From assembly GCA_038239145.1 (NCBI GenBank), contig JBBSFB010000015.1:1-64000 (forward strand): a DNA stretch of 64,000 bases. The letters run 5' to 3'. Position numbers and translations under genes: made by a program. Positions within the stretch are counted from its first letter, which is position 1; each line of letters opens with the position of its first letter. The notes under the pieces were generated by a model. The model searched no databases and had not been told where the DNA came from. It was given only the letters and a program-made list of their open reading frames with translations. This stretch comes from PALSA-610 sp038239145 (GTDB taxonomy: Bacteria; Actinomycetota; Acidimicrobiia; IMCC26256; PALSA-610). Shown here piece by piece: positions 1-9,094 of this stretch.

Positions 1-125
1 CCGTCCCGTCGTTCATATATCAGGAGTCAGCCGAAGCCGCTCCAGCGTGCTGACATCAGACAGGCCGGACAGGACCAACCAACACACCCTACGAACCAGA
101 AACCTGGCTCCAAGGGACCTCAATA

Positions 126-590
126 GTGTTAGATGCGTGCGTGCAGAGGACGGCGGTGCTTCGGCTCGTGGTCGTTGCGGGACTGTTGAGCGGCGCGGCG
201 GGTTGTAGCTCGAAGGGCTCGTCGTCGGTTGCGGTAACGACAACTCCGAAATCGACCCAGGACCTTGAGGTCGCGGCATGTCGGGCCTTCGGTCAGCGTC
301 ACGGCCTTCAATACGCCGGGATCGACGGCAGAGTCTCAGGTGGCACCGCTCGAAGTATCTCGCTGCAGCTCAAGGCAAAGAGATTGACGTCGACGCCTTG
401 GGACGGCGTGAGCCCTAACGAGACGGTGAACGCGTGTCAGTTCGTTCGGCCCGTGGTGGGTGCGACTCCACCGACGACGCGCTGCGCCGACGGATCGACG
501 GTCGCGGACACGACCTTCCTTCATCTCTTCGTCGATGCGTCGGGTCGGAACTCGCCGAATCTCCTCGACCCCGGCCACAGGCTCTGTTGA
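126..590 (+). CDS. Hypothetical lipoprotein
   Basis: Encodes about 154 residues from a GTG start; a second in-frame GTG at 141 may be the true start. The N-terminus has a basic residue followed by a hydrophobic stretch and a lipobox-like SGAAGC, so export and lipidation of Cys27 are likely. After a Ser/Thr-rich linker the mature part has several Cys residues and ends in RLC. I recognise no family. It lies left of the mobile region, ahead of an acetyltransferase on the same strand. Other frames here are Arg-rich and less protein-like, but support for this one rests mainly on the signal sequence. Confidence 0.5.
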   Translation: MLDACVQRTAVLRLVVVAGLLSGAAGCSSKGSSSVAVTTTPKSTQDLEVAACRAFGQRHGLQYAGIDGRVSGGTARSISLQLKAKRLTSTPWDGVSPNETVNACQFVRPVVGATPPTTRCADGSTVADTTFLHLFVDASGRNSPNLLDPGHRLC

Positions 591-656
591 GAAGGCGTAC
601 ATATCTGCCGATCGGTCCGCTCGCTCGGGGCGGGTCGCGTCGGGCAATCTGTTTGC

Positions 657-1196
657 GTGATACGAGTCAAGCAGATGAGCGCGGAGAACGTGTCTCTGGT
701 TGCAGCGATCGACCGGTCGGAGCAGGTAGATGTTCAGTACCGCGTGATCCACGGCGAGCTGCGCGAGTTCCCGGCAGCGATCACCGAGATTGCGGCATGG
801 GATCCGACCGGGTCCGGCCCGCACAGCATCGCCGCCGAGATCGCGTTCTGCTCATCGGTCGTTGCGCGGGGTGGCATCCTTCTCGGCGCGTTCGATGCGG
901 AGTACACGGCCGGTCTCGCGATCGTTCACCCCGTATTTGAGCCACCCCTTGCGTGGTTGGCATTTCTTCACGTCTCTCGGCCCTACCGCAAGAGAGGTAC
1001 GGCGCAGGCTCTCTGGAACGTTGCCGTCGACACTGCGGTTGCGGACGGCGCGGAGTCGATGTATGTCTCGGCGACACCGACAGAGTCCGCAGTTGGCTTC
1101 TATCTCCGACAGGGTTGCCGCCTCGCCCATCCGGTTCATCCGGATCTCTTCGCCGCCGAGCCGGAAGACATTCACCTCGTTTGCTCGTTGAAATGA
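657..1196 (+). CDS. GNAT-family N-acetyltransferase
   Basis: A protein of about 179 residues with the layout of the Gcn5-related acetyltransferases. Hydrophobic beta strands (LAWLAFLHV, residues about 97-105) lead into the acetyl-CoA loop RPYRKRGTAQAL (about 108-119), which matches the R/Q-x-x-G-x-G/A signature. The C-terminal part, SAVGFYLRQGCRL, is the usual motif-B region. The substrate cannot be predicted. The start is GTG at 657; ATG at 675 is an alternative. It is monocistronic and lies just outside the mobile remnants. Confidence 0.75.
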   Translation: MIRVKQMSAENVSLVAAIDRSEQVDVQYRVIHGELREFPAAITEIAAWDPTGSGPHSIAAEIAFCSSVVARGGILLGAFDAEYTAGLAIVHPVFEPPLAWLAFLHVSRPYRKRGTAQALWNVAVDTAVADGAESMYVSATPTESAVGFYLRQGCRLAHPVHPDLFAAEPEDIHLVCSLK

Positions 1197-1479
1197 TCGA
1201 GCCATCGCCGCGCCGAACTGCCGATCGGGCGCGACTATGGCAACGGGTCGAGCCGCACCTACGACGCGGTGGATGATCCCCGAAGCGAGTATCCCCGACC
1301 CCACGCGATGAGGCTGGCGCTGAGCGCCGGCTATGCGTCCGCCGCGTGGGTTGATGGGCGGCGTGTCGATCCGTGCGGACGCCAGGTGACCGCCGTTCGG
1401 TCTTTTTTGCCTGCGGCAGAGTTTTCTTTGCGCGCCTGACCTTCTTTTCGCGCCATTCCTTGGTACACGACGAAACGAG

Positions 1480-1689
1480 ATGGAGGTTGTGGTGCAGGAC
1501 GCAGAGGTGTCGTTGGTGTTGACCGTTCCGGAGGCAGCCCGGTTGCTGGGTATTTCCCGTACGCATGCCTATGGGCTGGTGTCGCGGGGCGAGCTGGTCC
1601 ATGTGCGGCTCGGGCGCCGGATTGTCGTGCCGCGCCACGCGGTTGAGGCGTTGCTCGGGGTGCCGACGGGCGGGTCGACGGCGTCGTGA
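1480..1689 (+). CDS. Excisionase-family helix-turn-helix protein (element A)
   Basis: A 69-residue protein with the MerR-like HTH of small excisionases and DNA-binding recombination factors: TVPEAARLLGISRTHAYGLV (about residues 12-31) followed by the wing RLGRRIVVPRHAVEALL. Its stop overlaps the next gene by 4 bp (GTGA), so the two are co-translated. In related actinobacterial elements such proteins sit near integrase or relaxase genes. Here there is no integrase in element A, so it may be a leftover transcription or excision factor. Confidence 0.8.
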   Translation: MEVVVQDAEVSLVLTVPEAARLLGISRTHAYGLVSRGELVHVRLGRRIVVPRHAVEALLGVPTGGSTAS

Positions 1690-2141
1690 TCGTCGGCGTG
1701 ACCATCGTCGTCGACGCCGACGGCAAAGCCGAGTTGGCGGTCGGGACGCAGTCGCTGGACGCCCGGCGGGATCTCGGGGTGGTGGGGTGGTCGGTGCTCG
1801 AGGTCCTCGCGCTCGGCGGGAGTCTCGACGGCTCAGGTCGCTGGGTTGCGCATAGCAATGTGCGTGAGATCGGACAGCGTCTGGGGATCGGCAAGGATCG
1901 CGCCGCCGCACTCACCGTGCTACGCGGGGCGGGGCTCGTCGTGGCGCAGGTTGGCCGCGACCGCGGGTCGCGGTTTGCGCCGAGCTGTTACGAGGTTCGG
2001 CTTCCCGTGTCGCACCACACGGACACGGTGCCACCGGCACTGCCAGTCGAGCCTGAAGTCCGACCACGCGTGTCGGGCCGAGTTCACCGCCGACCGCCGA
2101 CCGCTGATCCCGTCCCGAAGCTCTTCGACGAGCCCGCATGA
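1686..2141 (+). CDS. Hypothetical element protein, winged-helix-like
   Basis: A protein of about 151 residues, translationally coupled to the HTH gene before it. The middle (residues about 33-85) alternates helices with NVREIGQRLGIGKDRAAALTVLRGAGLV, which reads like the recognition region of a winged-helix replication or plasmid-control protein. The C-terminus is Pro/Arg-rich and probably disordered. I recognise no named family. Its place between the excisionase-like gene and the relaxase suggests a role in element maintenance or mobilization control; this is inferred from context only. Confidence 0.6.
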   Translation: MIVGVTIVVDADGKAELAVGTQSLDARRDLGVVGWSVLEVLALGGSLDGSGRWVAHSNVREIGQRLGIGKDRAAALTVLRGAGLVVAQVGRDRGSRFAPSCYEVRLPVSHHTDTVPPALPVEPEVRPRVSGRVHRRPPTADPVPKLFDEPA

Positions 2142-2328
2142 TCACAACAAGGCGTGCTGTCACGGTCTCGACTGACGAACTTCTGAGACCTGGTCGTTCC
2201 GCGCTTGCGCCGCCTCGACTGCACAGTCGGATTCCGATCCGCAAATTTTCGCACACCGATGCATCGGCGATGCAGGACACGGCCCCGAGCAACGCGTCAA
2301 GACCTCCGTCAAGTGCCCGGAGCGCGTC

Positions 2329-3091
2329 GTGTTGAGTGTCAGCAAGCTTGGCGCCGGCCAGGAGGGCTACTACCTCGACGCGGTCGCGTACGGCGTCGAG
2401 GATTACTACCTCGGGCACGGTGAAGCTCCCGGTCGATGGGTCGGATCCGCGTCCGAGCTGCTCGATCTCGACGGCCAGGTGGACGCGGCTGGGTTGCGCG
2501 CGGTGCTCGAGGGCTGTGACCCGGCTGACGGCGTCCGGTGGATCCAGGCCCGGAAAGACCGGGTCCCGGGATTCGATCTCACGTTCTCCGCGCCGAAGTC
2601 CGTGTCCGTGATTTACGGACTCGGAGATCCCGACACGGTCCGCGAGTGCGCGCCGCCCACGACCGTGCGGTCGACGCCGCGCTCGGTTGGCTGGAACGCG
2701 AGGGCTGTGTCTCGCGCCGTGGGATCGACGGGATCGATATCGTGGACACGGACGGGTTCGTCGCGGCTGCGTTCGTGCACCGGTCGAGTCGGGCCGGTGA
2801 CCCACAACTCCACACCCATGTCCTCGTCGCGAACCTGACGCACTGCACGGACGGGCAGTGGCGGACGTTGCATGGCGGGCCGCTGTTGTGGCAGCCCTGA
2901 CCGCGGGCTACCTCTACAAGGCCCAACTCCGACACGAGCTCACCGTCGCGTTGGGGGTCGAGTGGGGCCCGATCCACAAAGGTGCCGCCGACATCATCGG
3001 AATTCCCGATGAGCTGTGCGCTCTGTTCTCGACCCGGCGACAGGAGATTCAAGACGAGCTCGACGCCCGCGGTCTGCACAGCCCGCAAGCT
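2329..3091 (+). pseudogene. MobF (TrwC/TraA-type) relaxase, 5' part, frameshifted
   Basis: The N-terminal relaxase domain of element A. It begins at GTG 2329 (or TTG 2332) with the Tyr-rich YYLDAV and EDYYLG segments expected around the catalytic tyrosine, then FDLTFSAPKSVSV. Near 2646-2650 the frame is lost and resumes in another frame as RAAHDRAVDAALGWLE, and the histidine motif QLHTHVLVANL follows. A second frame change near 2885-2895 is needed to reach TAGYLYKAQLRHEL. The reading ends at 3091, where the IS256-type element has inserted. Comparison with the intact relaxase of element B (24900-27404) makes the three lesions clear. Confidence 0.82.
3084..3091. repeat. Left target-site duplication of the IS256-family element
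   Basis: CGCAAGCT occurs immediately before the insertion sequence and again at 4545-4552; a following G makes the match 9 bp. Removing the element and one copy restores an open relaxase reading (LHSPQAARVAALE) across the junction. This is the expected 8-9 bp duplication of IS256-family transposition. Confidence 0.88.
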
Positions 3092-4544
3092 GGGGGGTGT
3101 CAGATGGTCTGTGTAAGGGGTCGGGTCGTCACGATTGGAGAACACTGTGACCGTGACGAAGAGAGATCCCGAGCGTGAGGAACGCCGGCAGCAGCAGCAG
3201 GAGATCGCGGAGTCGTTGAAGGAGTCCGGGGCTTTGGACGAGATCTTCGCCCGGATCGACGCGGGTGAGCCGCTCACGGGCCATGAGGGCTTGTTGAAAG
3301 GCATGCTGAAGGCCTCGCTGGAACGGGGTCTGGAAGCCGAGCTGTCGGATCACGTCGGTTACGAGCGCGGGGATCCGGACGCGGCGATGTTCCCGAACTC
3401 CCGCAATGGCAGCTTCCCGAAAACGGTCGCAAGTGAGATCGGCGACGTCGAGCTGGCGGTCCCGCGGGACCGTAACGGCACGTTCATCCCGATGCTCGTC
3501 CCGAAAGGCGCTCGCCGGCTCGATGGCCTCGACGCGATGATCATCTCGCTCTACGCGGGTGGCATGACGATCCGTGACATCGCGCATCATCTCGCCGCCA
3601 CGATCGGCACCGAACTGTCGCACGAGACGATCTCCAAGATCGTTGACACGATCGCGGATGAGGTCCTTGCTTGGCAGCAGCGTCCGCTTGAAGCGCTCTA
3701 TCCAGTGCTCTACCTCGACGCCGTCATCGTGAAGGTCCGCGACGGCGGCCACGTGCGGAACAAGGCCGCGCACATCGCGGTCGGTGTCGACACGGACGGG
3801 ATCAAGCACGTGCTCGGGATCTGGGTCCAGACGACCGAGGGCGCCAAGTTCTGGGCGTCGGTGTGCGCGGAGCTCGCCAACCGTGGGGTGCGCGACGTGC
3901 TCATCGTCTGCTGCGACGGGCTCACCGGCTTCCCCGAAGCGATCGCGGCGACATGGCCGGAAGCGACGGTGCAGACGTGTGTCGTGCACCTCATCCGCGC
4001 CGCGATGCGGTTCGTGAACTACGCGGATCGCAAAGCGGTCGCGGCCGCGTTGAAGCCGATCTACACCGCCGCGAACGCGGACGGCGCGCTGGTCGAGCTC
4101 GAAGCGTTCGAGGCGACTCCGCTCGGCAAGAAGTATCAGTCGACGACCAAGGCGTTCCGAGACGCGTGGGAACGCTTCACGCCATTCCTCGCGTTCCCGC
4201 CCGCGTTGCGCCGAGTGATCTACACGACGAACTCGATCGAGTCGTTGAACTACCAGCTCCGCAAGGTCACCAAGAACCGTGGCCACTTCCCGAACGACCT
4301 CGCGGTCGTGAAACTCCTCTGGCTGGCGATCTGCAACATCGAGGACAAGCGAGCCCGCCAACGCGCCAAGGAACGCGGGCTACCCGCTACGAAACGCCGC
4401 GCACCCGGTCGACTCGTTGAAGGCCAGATCACCACGAACTGGAAACAAGCCCTCGAGCAACTCGCGCTCGTCTACCCCGACCGCATCAACCCGCACATCT
4501 GACCACCCCGACCACGGCCGCTTACACAATCAACTTGACACGCT
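3092..4544 (+). mobile_element. Complete IS256-family insertion sequence
   Basis: A 1453-bp element with one transposase gene. The left end (GTGTCAGATGGTCTGTGTAAG from about 3097) and the reverse complement of the right end (GTGTCAAGTTGATTGTGTAAG ending near 4542) form imperfect inverted repeats sharing GTGTCA and TGTGTAAG. Both sides carry the target duplication CGCAAGCT. The ends, target duplication and transposase are intact, so the copy could be active and may be recent relative to the frameshifts in the host gene. It sits in the same orientation as the relaxase gene it splits. Confidence 0.92.
3135..4502 (+). CDS. IS256-family (Mutator-type) transposase
   Basis: A full-length 455-residue DDE transposase counted from TTG 3135; the in-frame GTG at 3147 or 3153 may be the real start. 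The catalytic acids are visible: Asp195 in LYLDAVIVKVRD, Asp261 in VCCDGLTGFPEA and Glu369 in TTNSIESLNYQLRK. The region CVVHLIRAAMRF is also typical of the family. It catalyses cut-and-paste or copy-out transposition of the surrounding 1.45-kb element. The gene fills nearly the whole insertion sequence, with no accessory genes, and there is no sign of decay. Confidence 0.96.
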   Translation: MENTVTVTKRDPEREERRQQQQEIAESLKESGALDEIFARIDAGEPLTGHEGLLKGMLKASLERGLEAELSDHVGYERGDPDAAMFPNSRNGSFPKTVASEIGDVELAVPRDRNGTFIPMLVPKGARRLDGLDAMIISLYAGGMTIRDIAHHLAATIGTELSHETISKIVDTIADEVLAWQQRPLEALYPVLYLDAVIVKVRDGGHVRNKAAHIAVGVDTDGIKHVLGIWVQTTEGAKFWASVCAELANRGVRDVLIVCCDGLTGFPEAIAATWPEATVQTCVVHLIRAAMRFVNYADRKAVAAALKPIYTAANADGALVELEAFEATPLGKKYQSTTKAFRDAWERFTPFLAFPPALRRVIYTTNSIESLNYQLRKVTKNRGHFPNDLAVVKLLWLAICNIEDKRARQRAKERGLPATKRRAPGRLVEGQITTNWKQALEQLALVYPDRINPHI

Positions 4545-6928
4545 CGCAAGCTGCGCGCGTCGCCGCGCTCGAGACCCGCCAAGCCAAGGAATACGACGTT
4601 GACATCGGCGCCCAACGCGACCAATGGCATACCCGTGCCGTCGAAGCCGGCCACGATCCCAACGTGGCCGCCGAGGCCTTGCACCGCACCACGGAGCAAC
4701 GGATAGGCCCCGACCTCGAACAAGACGGCATCTCGGCGCTGTTGGGCGCGCACGGCCTCACCGAGCAATCCACCACCTTCGACCGACGGGCCGTGCTCCG
4801 AGGCTGGTGCGAACAACTCCCCGCCGGCGCGACCATCGCCACCATCGAACTGGCCGCGGCGGCGACGCTCGCCGACCCGCGCGTCGTTCCGCTCCACGCT
4901 CGTGGTCCGTTCGGTGCGCACTCCACCACCGAACTGCTCGCGCTCGAACGGCGAATCGTCGACACCGCCGCAGCCACCGTCGACCAGAACGTCGGCGTGG
5001 TCGGCGAACACCATCTCCGGGCCGCGCTCGAAGCCCGCCCCGAACTTTCCGCCGAGCAAGTCGCTGCGGTCGCCGCGATTACCACGTCGGGGAACGGGGT
5101 CGACGTCATCGTCGCCGCCGCTGGGACCGGCAAGACGTTTTGCCTCGACGCCGCGCACGACGCCTGGCAGCGCGCCGGCTACCACGTCATCGGCACCGCC
5201 TTGGCGGCGTCCGCCGCCCGTCAACTCCAAACCCAGACCTCGATCCCGTCCGACACGATCGCGCTCCGAACCCTGCAACTCGCCGACCACACCCTCGAAC
5301 TGGACCCGAGCACCATCCTCATCATCGACGAAGCCGCCATGGCCTCCACCCGCGGCCTCGCACCACTCCTCGACGCCGCGCATAGCGTGAGCGCGAAGGT
5401 CGTGATGGTCGGCGATCCCCGCCAACTCGACGCCATCGACGCCGGCGGCCTCCTCAACGGTCTCGCTCACCGGCTCGAACCGGTCACGCTCACCGAGAAC
5501 CGTCGTCAACAACAATCCTGGGAACGGGACGCGCTCGCCGAACTGCGGGCAGGTCACGTCGAACCTGCGCTCGACGCCTACCACCGCCACGACCGCGTCG
5601 TCGTCTGCGAAACCGCGATCGACGTCCGCAACCAAATGGCCGCCGACTGGTACGCCGCCACCCTCACCGGGCAACAGGTGATCATGCTTGCCGAGCGACA
5701 CTACGACGTCGACGACCTCAACCAACGCGCCCGCCGCCACCTCACCAACTCGGGCGCACTCTCCGGACCCGCCCTCGACGCCAACGGCCACACATTCCAG
5801 ACCGGCGACCGTGTGCTCTGTCTCCGCAACGACCGCAGGCTCGGACTGCGCAACGGAACCCTCGCCACCATCACCGCCGTCGATCCCGCCGCGGGCGCGC
5901 TCACCATCCGCACCAATGACGCCAACGTCACGGTTCCCCGCCGGTATCTCGACGCCGGTCACCTCGCGTACGGCTACGCACTCACCGCGCATAAGAGCCA
6001 GGGCGCCACCGTCGACCGCTGCCTCGTCCTCGCCAGCGACACCCTCGACGGCCAAGCGGGCTACACCGCGCTCTCACGCGGCCGCGTCGATAACCGCATC
6101 TACCTCATCGCCCAACCCGAAACCGACCCCGAACAACACCACCCCACCCGCCAGCTACCCGATCCAGGCGCACAACTTGCCGAGGCACTGAAGACCGACC
6201 GCAGCGAGCACCTTGCCATCGACCACGGTGTTGACACCTGGGAACTCCGCCGGGAGCTCGAGCTGCTCTACCAACGGCGCGAAGCCGACCGGAACCATCG
6301 CATGTCAGGGCCACCCGACCGGACCGACGACATCAACGCGCTCGAACGCGAGCACCGCCACCAACAGACCGTGGTCAACGACTCCCGAGCCGAACTCGCA
6401 CGCGCGTCGCGCTTTCGCCTGCCACTTCATCGCAGCGAACACACCGGCGAACGACTCGTCGCCGAACGAGCGCACGACCGCGCAACGCGCTCGCTTGAGC
6501 GCATCGACACCGCACTCGACGAAGCCCGGACCGGCCAAGAGGCACACAAACAACACCGACATGACTGCCGAAACGGCGACGCCGAACGCGAGGTGATCGA
6601 GTACGTGATCCGCGACCGCGTCGACCAGATCGTCGACTCGCTCGCCGACCACCCACCCGAGTATCTCTGCCCACTCGGACCCGCACCCACCGCCGCATCC
6701 GGCCGAAACATCTGGCGGCGTGCAGTAGGCGACGTCGAGGCATACCGAACCGAATACGGCATCACCGACCCCGAAAGCGCGCTCGGTCCCAGCCCCGCCG
6801 TACGCTCGCAGTACATCCAGTGGCAACACGCCAACGATCACTGCGAACAAGCAGCTCGCCAGCTCGACGACCAGCGAAACCCACACAAGAGTCGCACCCT
6901 CGAACAAGGCCTCGGAATCGAACTCTGA
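4535..6928 (+). CDS. Helicase and C-terminal part of the disrupted MobF relaxase
   Basis: Remainder of the element A relaxase after the insertion. A TTG at 4535 inside the IS end could start it, but its native reading resumes at 4553. It is a superfamily-1 helicase (RecD/TraI type): Walker A AAGTGKTF near residue 198, Walker B ILIIDEAAMAS, motif III VGDPRQLDAIDAGG, motif IV LTENRRQQQSWER, motif V TAHKSQGATVDR and motif VI YTALSRGR. After LAIDHGVDTWEL it continues for some 230 residues that are charged and probably helical; the element B relaxase lacks this tail. Without the nicking domain it cannot mobilize DNA by itself. Confidence 0.86.
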   Translation: MTRSQAARVAALETRQAKEYDVDIGAQRDQWHTRAVEAGHDPNVAAEALHRTTEQRIGPDLEQDGISALLGAHGLTEQSTTFDRRAVLRGWCEQLPAGATIATIELAAAATLADPRVVPLHARGPFGAHSTTELLALERRIVDTAAATVDQNVGVVGEHHLRAALEARPELSAEQVAAVAAITTSGNGVDVIVAAAGTGKTFCLDAAHDAWQRAGYHVIGTALAASAARQLQTQTSIPSDTIALRTLQLADHTLELDPSTILIIDEAAMASTRGLAPLLDAAHSVSAKVVMVGDPRQLDAIDAGGLLNGLAHRLEPVTLTENRRQQQSWERDALAELRAGHVEPALDAYHRHDRVVVCETAIDVRNQMAADWYAATLTGQQVIMLAERHYDVDDLNQRARRHLTNSGALSGPALDANGHTFQTGDRVLCLRNDRRLGLRNGTLATITAVDPAAGALTIRTNDANVTVPRRYLDAGHLAYGYALTAHKSQGATVDRCLVLASDTLDGQAGYTALSRGRVDNRIYLIAQPETDPEQHHPTRQLPDPGAQLAEALKTDRSEHLAIDHGVDTWELRRELELLYQRREADRNHRMSGPPDRTDDINALEREHRHQQTVVNDSRAELARASRFRLPLHRSEHTGERLVAERAHDRATRSLERIDTALDEARTGQEAHKQHRHDCRNGDAEREVIEYVIRDRVDQIVDSLADHPPEYLCPLGPAPTAASGRNIWRRAVGDVEAYRTEYGITDPESALGPSPAVRSQYIQWQHANDHCEQAARQLDDQRNPHKSRTLEQGLGIEL
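4545..4552. repeat. Right target-site duplication of the IS256-family element
   Basis: Second copy of CGCAAGCT, directly after the insertion sequence; its partner is at 3084-3091. The relaxase reading frame resumes here. Confidence 0.88.
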
Positions 6929-7089
6929 CCGTCGCGATTGCGTCATCAAACGGTCAGCGTCGCCGCACTTCGTTCGCACGCGTCGGCCAACATCCGCTGA
7001 CGTACGCTGCCGTTGTGGCACGGATATGGCACGCGGATGGCACGAGCGACGTAGCGGACGGTCTCGCCGCACCAGAAAACACGGCTGAA

Positions 7090-7147
7090 CAGGACTTTCG
7101 TGGTGGGCGCTGGCGGGCTCGAACCGCCGACCCCCTGCTTGTAAGGC
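7090..7147. repeat. attL: 58-bp copy of the tRNA-Val 3' part
   Basis: These 58 bp are identical to 28995-29052. Positions 7101-7147 equal the last 47 nt of the minus-strand tRNA-Val gene, including the CCA end, T arm, variable loop and anticodon loop; 7090-7100 equal the DNA just 3' of the gene. The tRNA 5' half is missing here, so this copy is not a gene. A 3'-end tRNA duplication about 22 kb from an integrase-adjacent tRNA is the signature of tyrosine-recombinase integration. It marks the end of element B distal to the integrase and its border with element A. Confidence 0.9.
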
Positions 7148-7227
7148 GCAACGGAATCGCTTCGCACGGCGTCCCATCTCCTCAGCTTCGTCACCGTGAC
7201 GAACGTGACAAGCCGTGGAGACCCGTG

Positions 7228-7250
7228 ATTCTTGGATGGATTCTTGGATG
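7228..7250. repeat. Candidate integrase arm sites, left end
   Basis: ATTCTTGGATG occurs twice, at 7228-7238 and 7240-7250, 81 bp inside attL. The same 10-11-bp word occurs twice near the other end, just inside attR and over the integrase start. Pairs of short direct repeats flanking both core sites are the usual layout of tyrosine-integrase arm-binding sites. The function is inferred. Confidence 0.55.
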
Positions 7251-7314
7251 ACCTCCGGCACCGCGATCGCCGCGACTCTCACCCCAGGAAACGCCCGAAG
7301 ATCGCGCTCCGCAT

Positions 7315-8202
7315 TCAAGCGAAACGCACGATCGAGATTGCTCCGGCGACGAGGCAGTAGATCGCGAATGGCGTGAGTGTGCGGGTTTCGAAGAATCGCA
7401 TGAGGAAGCGTATGGACGCGTAGGCGGCGAGGGCGGCAAAGAGGCTGCCGACGAGCGCTTGGCCTCGGATGCCGTCGCCGAGGTGGCCGGCCAGGTCCGG
7501 GATCTTGTAGACGCCCGCCGCGAAGATGATGGGTGTTGCAAGCAGGAAGGAAAAGCGTGCCGCATCTTCGTGGTCGAGGCCGCGGACGAGTCCCGCGACC
7601 ATCGTGATGCCCGATCGGCTGATTCCGGCGAAGAGAGCACCGATCTGGGCGACACCGATTGCGCCCGCTTCTTTGAACTCCAGGGTCTCGAGCCGTCGTC
7701 CTTCCTCGCTGTCGCTGCGTGTGGTCTCGTGTTCGGCCACCAGCTTGCCGACCGCCGACCTTCGGCGGACTCGTTCACCCGCGAGCAGAATGACACCGTT
7801 CGCGGTAAGGAAGATCGCGGCGGCGAGAGGTTTCGCGAAGAGGGTGCGAAGCGCGTGTTCGAGGGCAAGACCGGTGATTCCGGCCGGGATGCTCGCGACG
7901 ATGAGCAGCCACGCCATCCTCTCATCCGGCGTTTCGAGCTTCCGACTCCTCAGCGTGTGAACAAACGCACGAATGATGCGGATCCAGTCCGCACGGAAGT
8001 ACACGAGCAACGCGAGTGCGGTTGCGACATGGAGTGCAACGACGAACGCCAGATAGAACGACTCGCTGGCTGACTGCGCGCTGACGAGATGGTCCCAGCC
8101 GAGCCACGCGGGCACCAGCACGGAATGACCAAGGCTGGAGATTGGGAACAGCTCGGTGACGCCTTGCAGCAGGCCGATCACGATCGCTTGGAAATAGCTC
8201 AC
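7315..8202 (-). CDS. uppP: Undecaprenyl-diphosphate phosphatase UppP (BacA)
   Basis: Hydrolyses undecaprenyl diphosphate to the monophosphate at the membrane, recycling the lipid carrier for peptidoglycan and other envelope polymers; extra copies give bacitracin resistance in other bacteria. The protein has 295 residues, normal for the family, and many membrane segments. Both signature regions are present: GVTELFPISSLGH (residues 14-26, with Glu17 and His26) and GISRSGITM with the catalytic Arg. The start is GTG 8202 with a GGAGAA ribosome site just upstream. It is the first cargo gene inside attL. The core-genome copy expected in any cell with a wall is not in view. Confidence 0.96.
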   Translation of the reverse strand: MSYFQAIVIGLLQGVTELFPISSLGHSVLVPAWLGWDHLVSAQSASESFYLAFVVALHVATALALLVYFRADWIRIIRAFVHTLRSRKLETPDERMAWLLIVASIPAGITGLALEHALRTLFAKPLAAAIFLTANGVILLAGERVRRRSAVGKLVAEHETTRSDSEEGRRLETLEFKEAGAIGVAQIGALFAGISRSGITMVAGLVRGLDHEDAARFSFLLATPIIFAAGVYKIPDLAGHLGDGIRGQALVGSLFAALAAYASIRFLMRFFETRTLTPFAIYCLVAGAISIVRFA

Positions 8203-8404
8203 TCTGTTCTCCGCTCATCCGCCGGCGACAGGCGCCGTCGTAGCTATTACCCGTGTCGCAGCATCTTCGACTACAACTGCCGGAGAGCGCCCATCAATCA
8301 TCGAACTTTGCGCGGGACTGCACCCGTCCCGCGCTCTTGAAGGTCGATTCGTGTCACGCCGAGATATGTGACGACACCTGCAATCAGCACCGTGAGCACG
8401 ATGC

Positions 8405-9094
8405 TCACACGTCCCGAACCCATCCGAGGCCGCTGGCGGTCGACGGCTTTCCCATCCAATCGGCGAACGATGCTCCGACCGGTCGCGTCAGCACGTAGGC
8501 GAACCAGAAGCTGAGAATCGGATTCCATTTGAACCATCGGTAGCCGATTGCCGGGACGAGCATCAGAGCGACGAAGAGCAGAATCGAGGCGAAGTACCCG
8601 AGATTGAGGGTGACCGCGGCCACGTCGCCGAGCGCGGTGCCGAGCGCGAAGGTGCTGACGACCGCGCACCAGTAGAAGACCTCACGCCGCGCCGTGTCGA
8701 TGCTGTGCACCGAGAGCGTGTCCCCGACCACGAGCCATGTCGAGAACACTGCCGCGAGGGCGATCGCGTAGAGCACGGTGGACACGACGTAGGGAACTCC
8801 GAGTCCGACGTGCAACACGTCCGCGGCCATCGTCCCGAAGATGCCGACCATCACAGTTGCAAACCAATAGGTCCACGCGACATAGCGACCCATCGAGAAC
8901 TGCACTGCGAGCGCGAGCACGAAACCGCCGAAACCGCCGAGCACCGCAGGGACCGGATGGATCGTGCGAACGAGAAAGTCGGACGTCGACTCGCCGAGCG
9001 CAGTCCACAGCCCCTTCGCAATCCAGAAGTACGCCGTGATCTCGGGAACCCGCAGCGCGCGGACCCGCGCCGACACGCCCCCGCGTTCAGTCAC
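8405..9094 (-). CDS. COG4705-type multispanning membrane protein
   Basis: About 229 residues from GTG 9094; GTG 9103 and GTG 9076 are alternatives. It has the repeated motif layout of a poorly characterised membrane-anchored family: VPEITAYFWIAKGLWTALGES near the N-terminus and a later related repeat YWCAVVSTFALGTALGD, with about seven hydrophobic helices, and the end region NPILSFWFAYVLTRPVGAS. Such proteins are annotated only as membrane proteins of unknown role. The start overlaps the end of the upstream lipoprotein gene, so the two are probably co-expressed. Confidence 0.8.
   Translation of the reverse strand: MTERGGVSARVRALRVPEITAYFWIAKGLWTALGESTSDFLVRTIHPVPAVLGGFGGFVLALAVQFSMGRYVAWTYWFATVMVGIFGTMAADVLHVGLGVPYVVSTVLYAIALAAVFSTWLVVGDTLSVHSIDTARREVFYWCAVVSTFALGTALGDVAAVTLNLGYFASILLFVALMLVPAIGYRWFKWNPILSFWFAYVLTRPVGASFADWMGKPSTASGLGWVRDV

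Noticed and set aside
781..1911. Long minus-strand frame of 376 codons
   Set aside because: It is extremely Arg/Pro/Ser-rich and antisense to a GNAT gene and an HTH gene with clear motifs.
3129..4361. Minus-strand frame of 410 codons across the insertion sequence
   Set aside because: It is the shadow of the transposase, which has its catalytic acids on the plus strand.
4472..6055. Minus-strand frame of 527 codons
   Set aside because: Antisense to the helicase motifs; Gly/Val/Glu-rich composition is typical of a high-GC shadow.
7101..7147. Apparent second tRNA-Val gene
   Set aside because: Only the 3' 47 nt are present; the D arm and the 5' acceptor strand are missing. It is the att duplication.
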